NCBI GenBank assembly: GCA_035236585.1
Contig: CP141126.1
Location: forward strand, 14,955,001-15,019,000
Direction of reading: 5' to 3'
DNA: 64,000 bases
DNA from: Warburgia ugandensis
Taxonomy: Eukaryota; Streptophyta; Magnoliopsida; Canellales; Canellaceae
Position 1 is the first letter of the stretch; each line of letters begins with the position of its first letter. The notes beneath the pieces were generated by a model that had not been told where the DNA came from, ran no database searches, and worked only from the letters and a program-made list of their open reading frames with translations. Shown here in pieces: positions 1 to 12,672 of this stretch. The position numbers and the translations under genes are program-made.

Positions 1-3000
1 AAACTATAGAATATGTTGGCATGCAGTCAGAAGAGGACAGTAAATGGACATCATGGTATCTGATGAAGAGGATATACATGCAGAAAGGACAGAAAAGACT
101 GCACCAAAGGAAAAAAGGTTAAAGGAGGGATTAGCTCCACCACACCTATTGTTTAGCTCTACCAAAGGAGGTAATGATGGAACTATATTTACAAGGTTCT
201 TACCTTTATCAGTTTTCGGTGCTCCCATAAAAAGTATAATCTCTCACCTCTCAAGAATGAAAGGAAATGCTGGCTAAATCCTGAAGTTATGTGCCAACGA
301 TTCAGACACATTGCCCCAGCACTATGGGATGCGTATCAAAGCGAAGGTCAATGAGGCTGAACAGAGAGGGCAGACAGAGTAAATTCACACCAATCTCTAC
401 TAAAGGATATTGGTTCAGGTGTCAAATTTTACCCCTGAAACTTGCCAGTTCTGAGATTTTCCATCATAACTTGCCTCTCAACTTGGCCATAAAAGGACTA
501 CAATTCCATGCATCAGTTGACCAAATCTCTCTTGTAGCCATGTCCCCTATCTTTAGTCTTCCCAAACCTTCAACAGCACTTAGTTGATACCTTTACTATC
601 TTCACATACGCAAGGAGACTTTGTCAAACCACTAATCACCCACTTGGTCAACCAAGTCATATGTTGGCAGATTTGATCTCAAGGACAGTGAAAGGCATTT
701 TCAGACCCCTTCCCCTCCACATTTCTCCTCACAAGACTGAGTTGCACCTGAAGACCCTGTTCCTAATGCAAACGATCAAGAACCTAGGATCACGATTGTA
801 GGCCTCAAAGGAGATGGCACTTCACCTCAGTACCCAGCATGGAAGCTTATGCCATTTACCACCCATATTATGGGAAATGGCCAAAACCTGATTGCCTTTA
901 TACTGCTCCAATCAAAGCAGAACCAGATTCATGATCTGCCGGTGCGGCCTACATTCAGAAAGGATGGAGAAGCTGTAAAATAGTACGGAACGCAACATTG
1001 ACCCCATGAAATGTGGCAATTCACAAGTGGTGCTAGCAGCAGTGAAAGAAAGGAGCAGAGACATGGTGAACAAGGCCGATTGAAAGTGATTGCTATCAGT
1101 CACTGGATATTTTTAGGGAGATCAAAAGTTTTCATGTTTTCAGAGAAGCATATAGTTTAGTGACAGACCAGCCACTTATGCATCTAAAAGACGGTGAATC
1201 ATGGCCTGGGGTACCCGCTATGAATTTGTATGACACTTACCTTTCTGTGCAAGTGGATGCACTACTGCTCGGTTGATGAACAATACGCAATTCTTTATGT
1301 TAAAGGAATATGTGATTTAATCGAAAAAGAAACACTAAACTAAGACCAGAGAGGGTATCCAACTGCAATAAGCAAACAGGGACAATAGAAACAAACATTC
1401 CAACTAATTGGCGTTACTTACTCTCAGATCCCTTAATATGCATCTCATTATTCAATGAGTGATGACTCTGATTAACTTTAGACATTTGACCAAATTATCA
1501 TTGAGACCCACCTATTAGTCAGTAAGGTGTCCAAAAAATTTAAGAGCAGTAATCAAGTGCATCAAACTAATCATTGTCACTGCTTGTGCAGATGCACTCC
1601 AACACAGTGATTCTGTTACATCCATCACAAGGAAAGATGAAAAATGAATATCCTCTACAAAAAGAGTATGTTTATCACCCTCATCAATCCACAACATCGA
1701 CGTCTTTTCTGATGACATTATGATGAAGCATTGTTTAAAAACCCCACAAGTTGATGATCAACTCACACAAGTTGACAAGGCTGTAAATAAGCTGATTTTC
1801 AATTCACATCCATACTTTGTCCAAGTGAGAGTCAGTCAAGTCACCCAAGAATTATTTAGTCCAACAAAGCCAAGCTGACTCCTTTGCCTGATTGATCTTT
1901 GATGTACATCTACTTTTTGAAATTGTGAAGAACTCTAGCATTGGAATTACAGGAACCCTGAACATGAACACCATACCTTCATTATTAAGACAGAAGCCAA
2001 CGGCCAATTTTCCTGAGAGCCAAAGGACAAGAATATCTTCCTAGCTGATTGCCTGATAAATCCAAAGGCACGAACAGAAGTAGGATTTTTTTATTTTATT
2101 TTTTTCTAACAACCTTATCTAGCTAGCTAGTTGAAAGAAGATCTCAAAAGGGAGCAAGCCACCCTGCAAAATGCTTAGGAATCTCGAGAGAACCATGTAG
2201 GCAGAGATTCCATCTTAGCCTTCCAAGTTCCAACAGTAACCACACGCCCCCATCCTCACTTGGGAGCACAATTGATTAGTCAGTTAAAGAAACCTTATCA
2301 ATCCACACATTAATCAAGCGTCTGTACTAGGTTGTAGGTGATTCTCAAAAACAACCTTTGCAGATTGAACAAAAAACCTCAAGTGGCAGCAAGAGCACTA
2401 AGTAAATAGTCAGGGATCTTGGAAGAAACATGTCTATGAGAATTTATAATGTGCTCTTAATAGAAACTGCATGTTTGGAGTCCGTACTTGTAAGCATAGT
2501 TGATATAAGTTACTGAAACCTTATACATCCACAATGAGGAAAATCTAGTTTTTCCAGAATTTGACTTGCCATGGATAACTTTGACATCAAGACCAGCTAC
2601 CTTTTCACATTTGAAGAAGAAAAAAATTGCTTTGAATTTACATCCTGGAGTAAGTTAAAAGCATCAATTTGATGACTGCTTAGAAAACAGCTTAACTGGT
2701 TCCCAACTCCAGCTATGTCCAGAGAATGAGCTTTACACCCGCTGTATTTTCATTAAAACGGTCATCATCTCCAATTTATAGATCTTTAACATCCAAATGA
2801 ACTTTTTCTACAATTACAATAACATAGAGTTCTCCATCTTTCCATCCAAACCATCCTTATAAACCGACAAGCCTAAAACTTCATAAATTCCTATAATTTT
2901 TTTTGTAAACATCAAACCTCCACAAACATTACCTGGTTTCCTTGATGTTTCATGTTTCTCTTTGCCATGATTCTGCAAACTTTCTTTGTACGGTTTCTTC

Positions 3001-3731
3001 CCTAAACAAAATTCCTTCATAGAACCCCAATAAAAGCATCTAAACTCTCCAAATCAAATGACACAACCAAACAGCTTCGCTCTCATATCACAATTAGTAA
3101 CACACTGGTCAGGGTCATCAGACACCCATGCCCACCCTTCCATGTGTATTTTATTCTTTTTATTCTGAATTAGGTATTAATAATTTTAAGAAGTCATTTG
3201 ACTTCTATAAAAAGCAACCCATCCATAGTGACATATCAACTGGCATCCTGGATGAGAAAAAAGACACGGGCTAACCACTATTGCCGATGAAGTATCCTAA
3301 GTAAAAGGCTGCATAAACCTATATGTGGCCAGTAGTAAATAAGCCACCGTTGACCTTCCCTATAAACATGCAACAAGTGTCATACACACAGAGTCACCAG
3401 GAACTGGAGAATATGATCATAAACATTTGCAACCTCAGAAGGGACAAAACCTAACCAAAAGGATGACATAGCAACCACTTACAAAGGAAAACAGACAACA
3501 AACAACACTCTTGTCAGATTTAAGTCAAGGGCCTGCTTTGCAAGCTGACTTTCTTTTAATTGGAACCACATGTTGTAGTTTTTACACCTGATTTGATTGA
3601 AATGGCAAAAATTCCTTCTTCGATCATCATATTTATCTATCTTTTCCTTTATCATCTAGTAGAAACTTAAGCGCCCTCTTTTCCTTCTGATTTCCTTTTG
3701 AACATATCATTAAACAGGAACTTCTACGTCT
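1..3731. other. No gene recognised
   Basis: Only short open frames are present, the longest about 98 codons near 291-587 on the plus strand, and none resembles a family I know. The sequence is AT-rich with no clear repeat ends. It could be intergenic DNA, the intron or UTR of a gene outside the window, or very old transposon debris. Confidence 0.5.
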
Positions 3732-3907
3732 GGGGGCAGCCTTATGCACAAAGCTCCTACATATGCGGGGTCCAGAGAAGTGGCAGACCACAAAGGGTCT
3801 AAAGCAATTCAGCCTTACCTTACATTTTTGTAAGAGGCTGTTTCCACGCCTCGAACCTGTGACCTCAAGGTCACACAACGATAACTCAACCATTGTGCCA
3901 AGGCTCC
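3732..3907 (-). mobile_element. Au-type tRNA-derived SINE, near full length
   Basis: Read on the minus strand it begins GGGGAGCCTTGGCACAATGG, which carries the tRNA-like A box, and has a B box of the GGTTCGAGGC kind after a CATGTGACC-like segment. It ends in GGCTGCCCCC. This is the layout of the plant Au SINE family. The flanks CTTCTACGTCT (3721-3731) and CTTCCACATCT (3908-3918) agree at 9 of 11 positions and look like a decayed target-site duplication, so the insertion is fairly old. Confidence 0.85.
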
Positions 3908-6900
3908 CCTTCCACATCTTTGGAAGAAAAGGGCACTGGAAACAGCAGCTACAGCAACAACCGCATGTCTCAAGATCTACCATCTCCATTGACACCAGTA
4001 ACTAAAGGAACAATAGCATCAGCAATACAGTCTCAGCCCCACATTTGTCTCACGTACAACCAGGCCAATAGCTAGACCCAACATGTGCACTATCATAGGG
4101 AATTCTTCTCTCATTCAACTGTCATTCCCAACAATATGATCATCATCATCAAGACCTTATCCCAATTAGGAGTCAGCCACATGAATCTTATTCCTCCATT
4201 CCACTCTATTAAATACCATGGTTTCATTTAGTCCCAAAGTTTTTAAATCTTTCCTCACCACTTCTATCCACGTTCTTTTAGGCCTTCCCTTGCCCTTTTA
4301 GAGCCTTCTAATTGTAGTGCCTCACTCCTTCAAACTGGTGCCGTTGTTGGTCTCCTTTGGACATGTCCAAACCATCTAAGTCTAATCTCCCTCATCTTAT
4401 TACCTATTGGTGCTACCCTTAAATTTCTTCTAATATTTTCATTTCTAATTCTGTCCTTTCTTATCTTACCACTCATCCATCTCAACATCCTCATTTCTGC
4501 GACGCTCATCCTATGAGTATCATGTTCCTTAACTGGCCAACACTCTGATCCATAGAACATGGCCGGCCTTATAGCCATCCTATAAAATTTTCCTTTTAGT
4601 TTGAGTGGCACCCGCCGATCACATAAAACTCCAGATGTACATCTCCATTTGTTCCAACCCGCTTGGATTCTCTGGGTAACCTCCCTCTCAATCTCTCCAC
4701 TCTCATGGATCAATGATCCTAAGTACCAAAAGAGGTCTTTCACGGGACTTCTTGGTTATCAATCTGGATTGGTGTTCCACTCCTACTCTCCTTGTTAAAA
4801 TTACATTCCATATATTCTGTCTTAGTTTAGCTAATTTTAAATTCTTCATATTCTAATGCTTCTCTCCATAACTCTAGCTTTATGTTTACACCCTCCCTTG
4901 TCTCATCAAGTAAAACTATATCATCTGCAAATAACATGCATCAGGGGATCTCCTCATACAAATGTTTTGTTAACTCATCCATAACTAATGGGAAGAGGTA
5001 TGGACTCAATGCCGATCCTTGGTGCAATCCTACAGTGACAAGAAAATCACCAATCACGCCACTAGTAGTCTTAACATTTGTTACCGCTCCCTCATACATA
5101 TCTTTAATTATGTCTATATACCCCTGAGAAACCCCCTTACCACCCAACACCCTCCATATTAACTCTCTAAAGACTCTATCATAAGCTTTCTCTAAATCGA
5201 TAAAGACCATATGTAGGTCTTTCCTCCTCTCCCTATATTTCTCTATTAATTGTCTTAGCAAGAAAATAGCTTCCATGGTAGACCTCCCAGGCATGAAACC
5301 AAACTGATTCTCCGATACACTTGTTTCATGTCGTAGCCTCTTCTCAATCACTCTTTCAAAAAGTTTCATGGTGTGGCTCACAAGTTTGATCCCTCGATAA
5401 TTAGTGCAGGCTCTGAATGTCACCTTTATTCTTATAGATTGGTACAATAGAGCTTTTCCTCCACTCATCAGGCATTTTCTTTGATTTTATAATCTTGTTA
5501 AACAACTTGGTCAACCAAACTACCCCAATATCTCCCATATGCTTACAAACCTTATTGGTACACCATCAGGCCCCATGGCCTTTCCTGATTTCATCTTTTT
5601 CAAGGCCTCTTTTACTTCAGGTATTCTAATCCTACGTTCATATCTATAATATCCAATGTTATTTAGATTTATATTATTTTCAATCCCCATATTCTTAGAG
5701 CCATTGTCATTTAATAATTTTTGAAAGTATGTTTCCCACCTTTGTTTGATCTCATCTTCTTTGACTAATATCCTTTGATCATCGCTTCTAATACACCTAA
5801 CATGATCTAAGTCCTTACCCTTCTGTTCTCTTACTTTTGCAAGTTTAAACACATCTTTTTTCCACCTTTTCTTGTTCCTAATTTATTATAGAGCTCATCA
5901 TATGCTTTGAGTTTAGCCTCAGTTACTACTCTTAGCAGCATTTTTAGCATTCTTATATTGTTCATAGTTTTCATTATTTCTAATCTTCTGCCAAGCTTTA
6001 AAACGCATTTGTTTTTCTTTAATAACTTTTTGCACTATTTCACTCCACCACCATGTTTCCTTTGCTAATAGCCTTTTACCTTTAGATGCTCCTAAGACAT
6101 CTTTTGCCACTTTCTTAATAGACTCAGCCATATTAGTCCACATGGTATTTACTTTTGTTTTATAGTTCCAATTTCCTTCTACCATCAACTTATTCTTGAA
6201 TGAGGTTATTTTCTCTCCTTTTAAGTTCCACCACTTAGTTTTTGAATGTGTATTAAGTTCAGTTCTTTTACTCCATCTGTTAATATGGATATCCATAACC
6301 ATTAAACTATGTTGTGAGGTTAAACTCTCACCAGGTATCACCTTACAATCCTTGCATATAGATCGTTCATTATTCCTAAGTAGAAAAAAGTCTATTTGGC
6401 TTTTATGAAGTCCACTTTTAAAGGTTATTAAGTGTTCATCCCTCTTCTTAAAGAGTGTATTTGCAATGGACAGGTTATATGACAAAGCAAAATCGAGGAT
6501 ATTCTCCCCCATCTCATTTCGTTCACCTATACCATACCCTCCTTGTATTCTATCATTTCCTTCCTTATCTTTTCCTACATGGCCATTTAAGTCTCCTCCT
6601 ATAAATATCCCCTCAGTGTTGGGAATTTCTTGTATGACTCCCTCCATATCTTCCCAAAACTGTCTCTTGATTATATCTTGTAACCCTACTTGTAGTGCAT
6701 ACGCACTTATAACATTTATAATCTGCTCTCCTAGAACAATTTTTATTATTATAATTTTATCACTGATTCTTTTAACGTCCACAACTTTATCCTTTAATTC
6801 CTTATTTACTATTATTCCTACGTCATTTTTGTTATTTTCCTTTCCTACATACCATAATTTATACCCATCTATTTCTCTAGCTTTAGCCCCTTTCCACTTG

Positions 6901-7079
6901 GTTTATTGGATACAAGCGATGTTGACTCTCCTACGTTTCATTGTGTCTACTAACTCTAAACTCTTACCTGTCAATGTCCCTATATTCTATGTAACGATGC
7001 GAATCTTATGTTCTGAAGATACCCTATTTACTACCGCCTTTCTCAACCTCCATGGTGTGAACCCACGTCCACTTTTCAC

Positions 7080-7275
7080 TGCACTTGGGTTCTGATGCAA
7101 CGCGTCGCTTCCGAGGGGGCGCTCTAACAGCCCTTGCCCACTTTTCACTACACCCGGGATCCGATGTAGCACATCGCTTCTGGGAGAACGCCCTAGCAAC
7201 CCTTGCTTATTTTTCACCGCACCCAGGATCCAATGCAGTGCGTCGCTTATGGGGAACGCCCTAGCTTGAGGGAAT
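7080..7275 (-). repeat. Three tandem ~69-bp units in the LINE N-terminal region
   Basis: Just upstream of the RTE endonuclease the minus-strand frame holds three imperfect units of 22-23 codons. Each contains a DALH-, DVLH- or DALH-type core followed by VKN or VKS and a QG or RG end. They differ by many substitutions. They lie between the 5' leader and the endonuclease and probably vary in number between copies. Confidence 0.8.
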
Positions 7276-7309
7276 GTCTGTTTTCGATTCATGTCATTTT
7301 TGGGTTACC

Positions 7310-7600
7310 GTAGTTTTAAAAAGCTGAAGATGATTTTCATTTCTTTCTTACAAACTAGTATACAAATGCATATTCATTTGCAAGCATAAAAGAAATAACA
7401 AAAGTTATCTTCAGCTAAACCCTTACCGGTTGGCAACCTGACGCAAGGGTGGTCGTATTTTAAGAAGCTGGAGATGATTTTCATTTCTTCCTCACAAACT
7501 AATATACAAATGCATATTCATTTGTAAGAAAGAAATAAAAGAATCATCTTCAACTTCCCCCTTGCCAGTTGGCACCTGACGCAAGACCCTCCTTTTTCAT
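7310..7600 (-). repeat. Two tandem ~145-bp fold-back units in the LINE 5' leader
   Basis: The stretches 7310-7450 and about 7455-7600 are imperfect direct copies of each other. Each contains a long imperfect inverted repeat. One arm reads CTGAAGATGATTTTCATTTC. The other arm is roughly its complement (AAGAAATAACAAAAGTTATCTTCAG), and the loop is centred on ATGCATATTCAT. Both units lie inside the target-site duplication of the RTE LINE, so they belong to its 5' untranslated leader. A structured RNA or an internal-promoter monomer is inference. Confidence 0.75.
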
Positions 7601-7644
7601 CTGGGCTTGGGACCAGCATTGGCGGAGTTTCCCAACAATATGAT

Positions 7645-8430
7645 ATGGAAATTAAAAGATATACTTGGCTCACGAATTTTGATATGAAAAGATGCAGAAA
7701 GGTACTTCTTGCTTTTTTTAAGAGTGGGAGAACAGAACTACATGCCAAAGTCAGAGGTACAAGAAAGCTAACTCTGTTTCTCTAATGATGGAGGAAGATG
7801 GAGAGGCCCGGAGATTGGCTCTCAATTGTTTTTAGCTAAAGTTGCTGTCTGCAAGATAATGGCTTTAGACGGATCACGTTTTCAGTAATTCCCTAAATAT
7901 CTAGAAATGGTACTCGCATCATATTCTGGATGGCATAACTAAATTTTGCTTATCAATATGCATAGGATCTTCAACTGAGGAAGGTTGGGGGCTGGTTTGG
8001 TAAGAAATAAAGAATTTTGTGGCAAAAAATGGGATTGAAGATAATATTCCACAATGTTGACTAAGATTTCTTTTTGCAGCCCACAAACAAAGATCCAGAG
8101 ATAGACAATATGAATGGTGTTTCAAAATGAAGAGAACCTGATCAGAGAAGTCAATTTGAGTGGAAAAATACTAAATCTTTTCAAGGAAGTGCACACATGC
8201 TTCAATAGTTCATCCATCCAGGACAGATCAGTGGCAGCATAAAGACAAAGGGCATTGCAATTCTAGAATGGATGGTTCTTGAAATCCTTACTCTCTATGT
8301 GTTAAAAGTAGATGTCGTAGTTCAAATCCATAATAAGAGAAAGCATTTGGAATAGACTTCTAAGACTCAAAAGGATGTACGTCCATGCATTCAAACAGTT
8401 TGGTATCCAGAGGATCCGGAATCAAATGCA
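7645..8430. other. No separate gene; probable 3' flank of the G-gamma gene
   Basis: This lies directly downstream of the minus-strand G-gamma stop codon. Frames are short and show no cysteine-rich coding run that could supply the missing type-C tail. It probably includes the 3' UTR; no polyadenylation site was assigned. Confidence 0.5.
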
Positions 8431-10831
8431 TCAACAAAATAAAAGAATATTTCTGAGTTTCAGAAAGTACCACAGCCACTTCCAGATGCGACAAGATCTG
8501 CGGGTCTTATGGTTCCTGCTTGACAGAGAAAAGAAAAACAATGAAGATTTGAACATGTTGACAAGCTTAAGACAAGGACAGTGTTTTAAGTTGAAGAATA
8601 ATACAGAGGTATGAAAGGATCTGGAATTGTCCCCACAAATTTATCAACCCTGCAAAGAACATGTTCTATCAATCACATAAGATAACATATAAATGAAGAA
8701 TTTCTTCACATTTCATGATTAGAGAAATACAGATTTCTCCACTTGCAAGGGAAACGTCCTTTCTCACACCCACATTTGGATGCTGCATGCTACACAAAAA
8801 TAATGCAATCAGTTTCTCAAGCATACTCTCTGCAGCTTCTGGAAGCAAGTTGAAGTGCTTCAGGTGACCGCAACTCCTCCTGCGTGCAATCATATGAATA
8901 AGATTCTGTCATTTTTCTAGGCAATACTAATCAACACAACTGTAAAATCATTGTTTCAGATGTGAGCTTTCTATACCATTCATTCTGCAGTATGCCAAGT
9001 TGAATAAGTCAAAAACAGAAAAGTAGTTACTGTCTCACCTCATATGGACATATAAACAGGCCCAACATAAACAGATAAAGAAAATGAACAGGGGCCTACG
9101 AAAAAGTAGGCCGAATGCATTAAATAAAGTGAATCTGAGAAAACACGAAAATGGGATAAAAGGAATAGAATGGTCAAGAGACCAGGAAAGGGAGCAAGGA
9201 AATACAGTAGGCCTACTGATTCGAAGGTGAATTAGTGAAACAAAGGTGTAAATGATTACTAGCAGGAGCCAAGAGTGAGGAGTGGTCAGCACAGAGTAAA
9301 TGGTAAAGGCTTAAGTATAACGCAGGTCCACAGTAAGTAGCAGTCTCGAAGTTACTGTGTGCTTATTAGACTAATTGGAAAGACTGGACCTGACTAACAG
9401 TGTAAAGAACAGAAAGGCTCAACCTTACAAATTAAATAGTAAGTGAACCCAGTTTAATAACTTAAACAAATATCGGGCGAAGGGCACATGAGAATGGGAG
9501 CAATGAGAAGCAAAAAGTTCCTGTAAACTTGGGTGACGAAAACCATTCACACGAGAGCACTTTTTCCCTTTTAAGAATAAGATAATAACATAGTAAGATA
9601 CTTTACTATGATTTCAGCTAGAATAATTATGTGATCATCAGAAGCAGGGTACTAGGGGATGATTGGTTATGGCCGTTATAAATTAAAATTCACTATGATG
9701 TCACATACCTATTAGGCAGCATTGCTCAGTCTTAGCAGTGCTGCGTCTGCAAGGATAATTAATGCCTTTGAAGTATTTGGGCATTAAATCGATACGAATA
9801 AGTAGCACACGCACAGTCACATGAAGGAGACGCTAAGTTACTTCATCTTCTAAGATCTAATGCATCCAATGGATAACAAATTGATTTACTTTTCAGAAAC
9901 GTCAATCTTCTGATAAAATAGCCTTTCCAGGAAACATGTTCAGATGCAATAGCATCATGGGCCAACAAAATGGAGCCAGTTAACCCTGCTTGTGCACGGA
10001 GATGGTCAAGAAGTAAGATCCGACAGTGACTGGGCCTGCCAAGAGAAGTACGTAATCCATGTGGAATAGCAAAATATGTGAGAGCAAACGGAGCCGTCAC
10101 ATGCCTGAATCCTCCCAAGAAAATTAAATTGATACCCCACATATCTTAAGCTCCGATAAGTAGCACTGTTGATTGCTTTCCAGATTCAATGGTAGGGTAA
10201 ACTCCAGGACAGAAATGAAGCACCGGTTCAAACTTCAACCACTCGGGGGAACAGCTTGTCCAGTGAGGATTCAACGGGAAGAGGATCATCGTGGGAAAAA
10301 TGCAAAACACCTAAATCAGATGCGGAGAGGCGACTCTAATTTAAACCATTACATGACTACTAGTGCAATTTCTCTTATACTCCTTGTATGAGGACTCAGG
10401 CAAGAAAGTAAAAAGCCCTCGATCAAACCAGGCGAAAAGTCCTTATCTTTCACCCACTGCGGCAAAGTGGAAATATAAAAATGCACCAATAATACCAGAA
10501 AAAGCAAGACAGGGACCGCAGCAACAGTCAAAGTCACTGTTTAACTACTAAAAAGCTAGCACTGAAAAGGAAAACACACAAAGGAATAAACATTACACGA
10601 ACCAAGTCTACATCCAGAATGCAACAGATAGATCAAAATAAGAAATTGACTCACCTCCAGAAAACCGATCTCTCGGTTCAAGATATGCAACTCAACCTGC
10701 CTCCTGTGTTTCCCGCAAAAATCCGGATACTTGGGTGGCGATCTAGGGCTTGGTATCGGCAAAATAGAAGATGAAGTGGAAGTTGTCATTTCGACGAACA
10801 AAATGCCGATCGCAGTTTCAACCGCCGGCAA
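8431..10831 (-). CDS. Type-C-like G-protein gamma subunit (GS3/DEP1/AGG3 family), short C-terminus
   Basis: Four exons: 10831-10655, 8879-8827, 8649-8605 and 8515-8431 (177, 53, 45 and 85 nt), giving 119 residues. All junctions are GT-AG and keep phase (GAG/GTGAGT, CGCAG/GAGGAG, TTTGCAG/GGTTGAT, CAAGCAG/GAACC). Residues 29-91 match the plant G-gamma domain: PRSPPKYPDFCG at 29-40, a helix with REIGFLEEEL at 53-62, ASRSCREVDKFVG at 71-83 and PDPFIP at 86-91. Next comes RRSCRIWKWLW (97-107), matching the basic and tryptophan-rich segment of type-C subunits, and then a stop after NILLFC. In GS3, DEP1 and AGG3 a long cysteine-rich tail follows; here it is absent. The product should pair with G-beta at the plasma membrane. 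A start at Met15 is possible. It may be a natural short form or a 3'-decayed copy. Confidence 0.8.
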
Positions 10832-10960
10832 AAATGATGTGGAGAAGAATGGCGGAGAGATGAGAAGGGAGAAGGTTTAAATTAGGGTTTGAAAGGTGGA
10901 GAAAGAAGAGGGAAAGGTGGAGGGTGTCCGTGAGGAGGCGCTGCCAAGTGCAGCGAAGGA
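10832..10960 (-). promoter_or_regulatory. Leader/promoter of the G-gamma gene with a telo-box
   Basis: On the minus strand AAACCCTAA lies at 10882-10890, about 50 bases before the ATG, inside a pyrimidine-rich stretch. Telo-boxes in 5' leaders are common in plant growth and translation genes. No confident TATA box was found. Leader extent is inferred. Confidence 0.5.
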
Positions 10961-12641
10961 CAGTAGCAGGAGCACAGAAATGGCATGATGATTTAAATGC
11001 GGCTGGCGTGCAGAAGAAGAGGCAGCAGCGGCAGTAGGAGAGGAGGAACGTTTCATCTCACAAAGTAAGCGGGAAGTCCAGCGACGCGCCTATAAGACGA
11101 CGGGATTTTAAAAGCCTGCTCACGCCCGTACAATCCCATGCCAAGAGCCAGAATTTGCAGCACAGGCCGCACGTGACATCTGTAGAGGAAGATTCGGGTT
11201 TCAGTAAGACCTCGTTGTTGAGGATATAACCGAAACGCCCTCGTCTGGCCTTCACTTGCTTATATCGGCCGATAACTTTTTTTCCTCGGTTATATCGGAC
11301 GCAGAAGCAATAATTTAAAGCGGATGAACGATAATCTAAGTGCCTTATCGTAATGCAAGTGCCGTTTACTTTCGTTACTTTATAGCTGAGCCATTTACTA
11401 TTTCGAAAATGGATTATATATATATAAACAAGTAAGAGATAACTAACAGAACAATATATCAGAGAAACGTGATCTGATTTGATAGGCAACCTGTAGAAAT
11501 AATTGACTTTTTTTCTGCAGAAAGCACACCTGAATTATGATAAATCCAAGTAAAGCACACTTGATTATCATTCCTTTTTAAAGTTTTAAAAAGATATGCC
11601 CTTATATCCAATTCTTCATCCCTTAAGCTACCTTGGTGAAAATTATGAGTGGCTAGAGTATAATTGGAGACCACTAATTCCATGTCAAAGCATTGATTCA
11701 CAGGGCCTTTACACTGATGAATCATACAAAAAATTCACTCTGTTCAAGAATTCTAATTAGAGGAATTTTACGCGAACAACTTTTTGAGGCACATCTATTC
11801 TATCACACATGGTGAACTTCATCATTAGATTGGATAGCAACAAATGTCATTTAGATGTCTAGTCGTTATAAAAGTATGTGTCTAGGATGATTTTAGCATC
11901 TAACTTTTTTAGAGGAAACGAAGGGTAAGGAATTTTGATAAATAACTGTCAAAATTCAATGCACGTCCAAAAGCTAGGAGCAATAAGATGAACAGATTGG
12001 TTCATAAAAAGAAAATCATGTCATTGTTAATATTCTTGACATATATAATTATTTTGTAATTTATCTTTAGTTTAATATATTTTGATTATCTAGAACCAAA
12101 CTTTGAGAGTTTGATCGGTTATCAAGATAATTTACCTCAAATTAAAATGCTTAACTTGTCCTTTCAAGTTTTGGCCTTCTGATTTCCTCAAATTAGGAAT
12201 CATCCTATGATATTGATAAAAGAAAAGGGAAATAATAACAACCTTCATTGCTAAAACTGAACGGAACTGCATGCATTCATGGCTTATCTTTGGAGTGACA
12301 GTGAGGAAGGATGAGTTTTGCCATAACATCATTGATCATGACCATTGGATCATCCTTTCAATATGCAACCAACAAATGGCTTCAAACTTGGTGTCCCATA
12401 AAATTCTTTGACATGATCAGAACGGATAATCATAGATCAAGATTTGGCGATCATTTAGGTTACTTGTCAACATTTCAATGCCAATCTATGGTTTTGGATC
12501 GGCCCATACGAAGATGCAAAAATGACATGAACTAAGATGAATGTAGCTCTTGAGAGATTGGTGTAGTAGATCCAACAAGTGCAGTTCACATATCACATTT
12601 TCTAGATTTAGACAAGCAAATCTCAACCTACAATTCTGTTT

Positions 12642-12646
<5 letters not shown>
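10961..12646. other. No gene recognised
   Basis: A moderately GC-rich part to about 11,300 is probably the upstream region of the G-gamma gene. The rest is AT-rich. A 143-codon minus-strand frame at 11058-11489 has no family resemblance and no splice context and is likely chance. Confidence 0.5.

Positions 12647-12672
<26 letters not shown>
12647..12672. repeat. (AT)13 microsatellite
   Basis: An uninterrupted AT dinucleotide run of 26 bases lies four bases before the target-site duplication of the adjacent solo LTR. Confidence 0.95.

Larger units (their letters stand above)
4141..7628 (-). mobile_element. RTE-clade LINE, full length but with a broken ORF
   Basis: A non-LTR retrotransposon of about 3.49 kb on the minus strand, flanked by an identical 16-bp target-site duplication TTCCCAACAATATGAT at 4125-4140 and 7629-7644. 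An apurinic-type endonuclease lies at about 7010-5920, with IRIVTWN near its start, GGDLNGHVG inside and SLTSQHSLMVMDI near its end. The reverse transcriptase at about 5850-4900 has SENQFGFMPGRST, FIDLEKAYDRV and GLHQGSALSPYLF, and FADD lies at 4920-4931. A C-terminal segment with RLRWFGHVQRR lies at 4743-4330. The 3' tail is (GAT)n rather than poly-A, as is usual for plant RTE. The frame is broken at least four times, near 6,900, 5,890, 5,500 and 4,940, so this copy is dead. Plant annotations often call such ORFs craniofacial development protein 2-like. Confidence 0.93.

Noticed and set aside
6466-7095. 209-codon plus-strand frame, Ser/Ile/Phe-rich
   Set aside because: It is the antisense shadow of the LINE endonuclease.
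7898-8125. Possible cysteine-rich tail exon for the G-gamma gene
   Set aside because: The minus-strand frame here has few cysteines and no fitting splice acceptor.
11058-11489. 143-codon minus-strand frame
   Set aside because: No family resemblance, low-complexity AT-rich start and no promoter or splice context.
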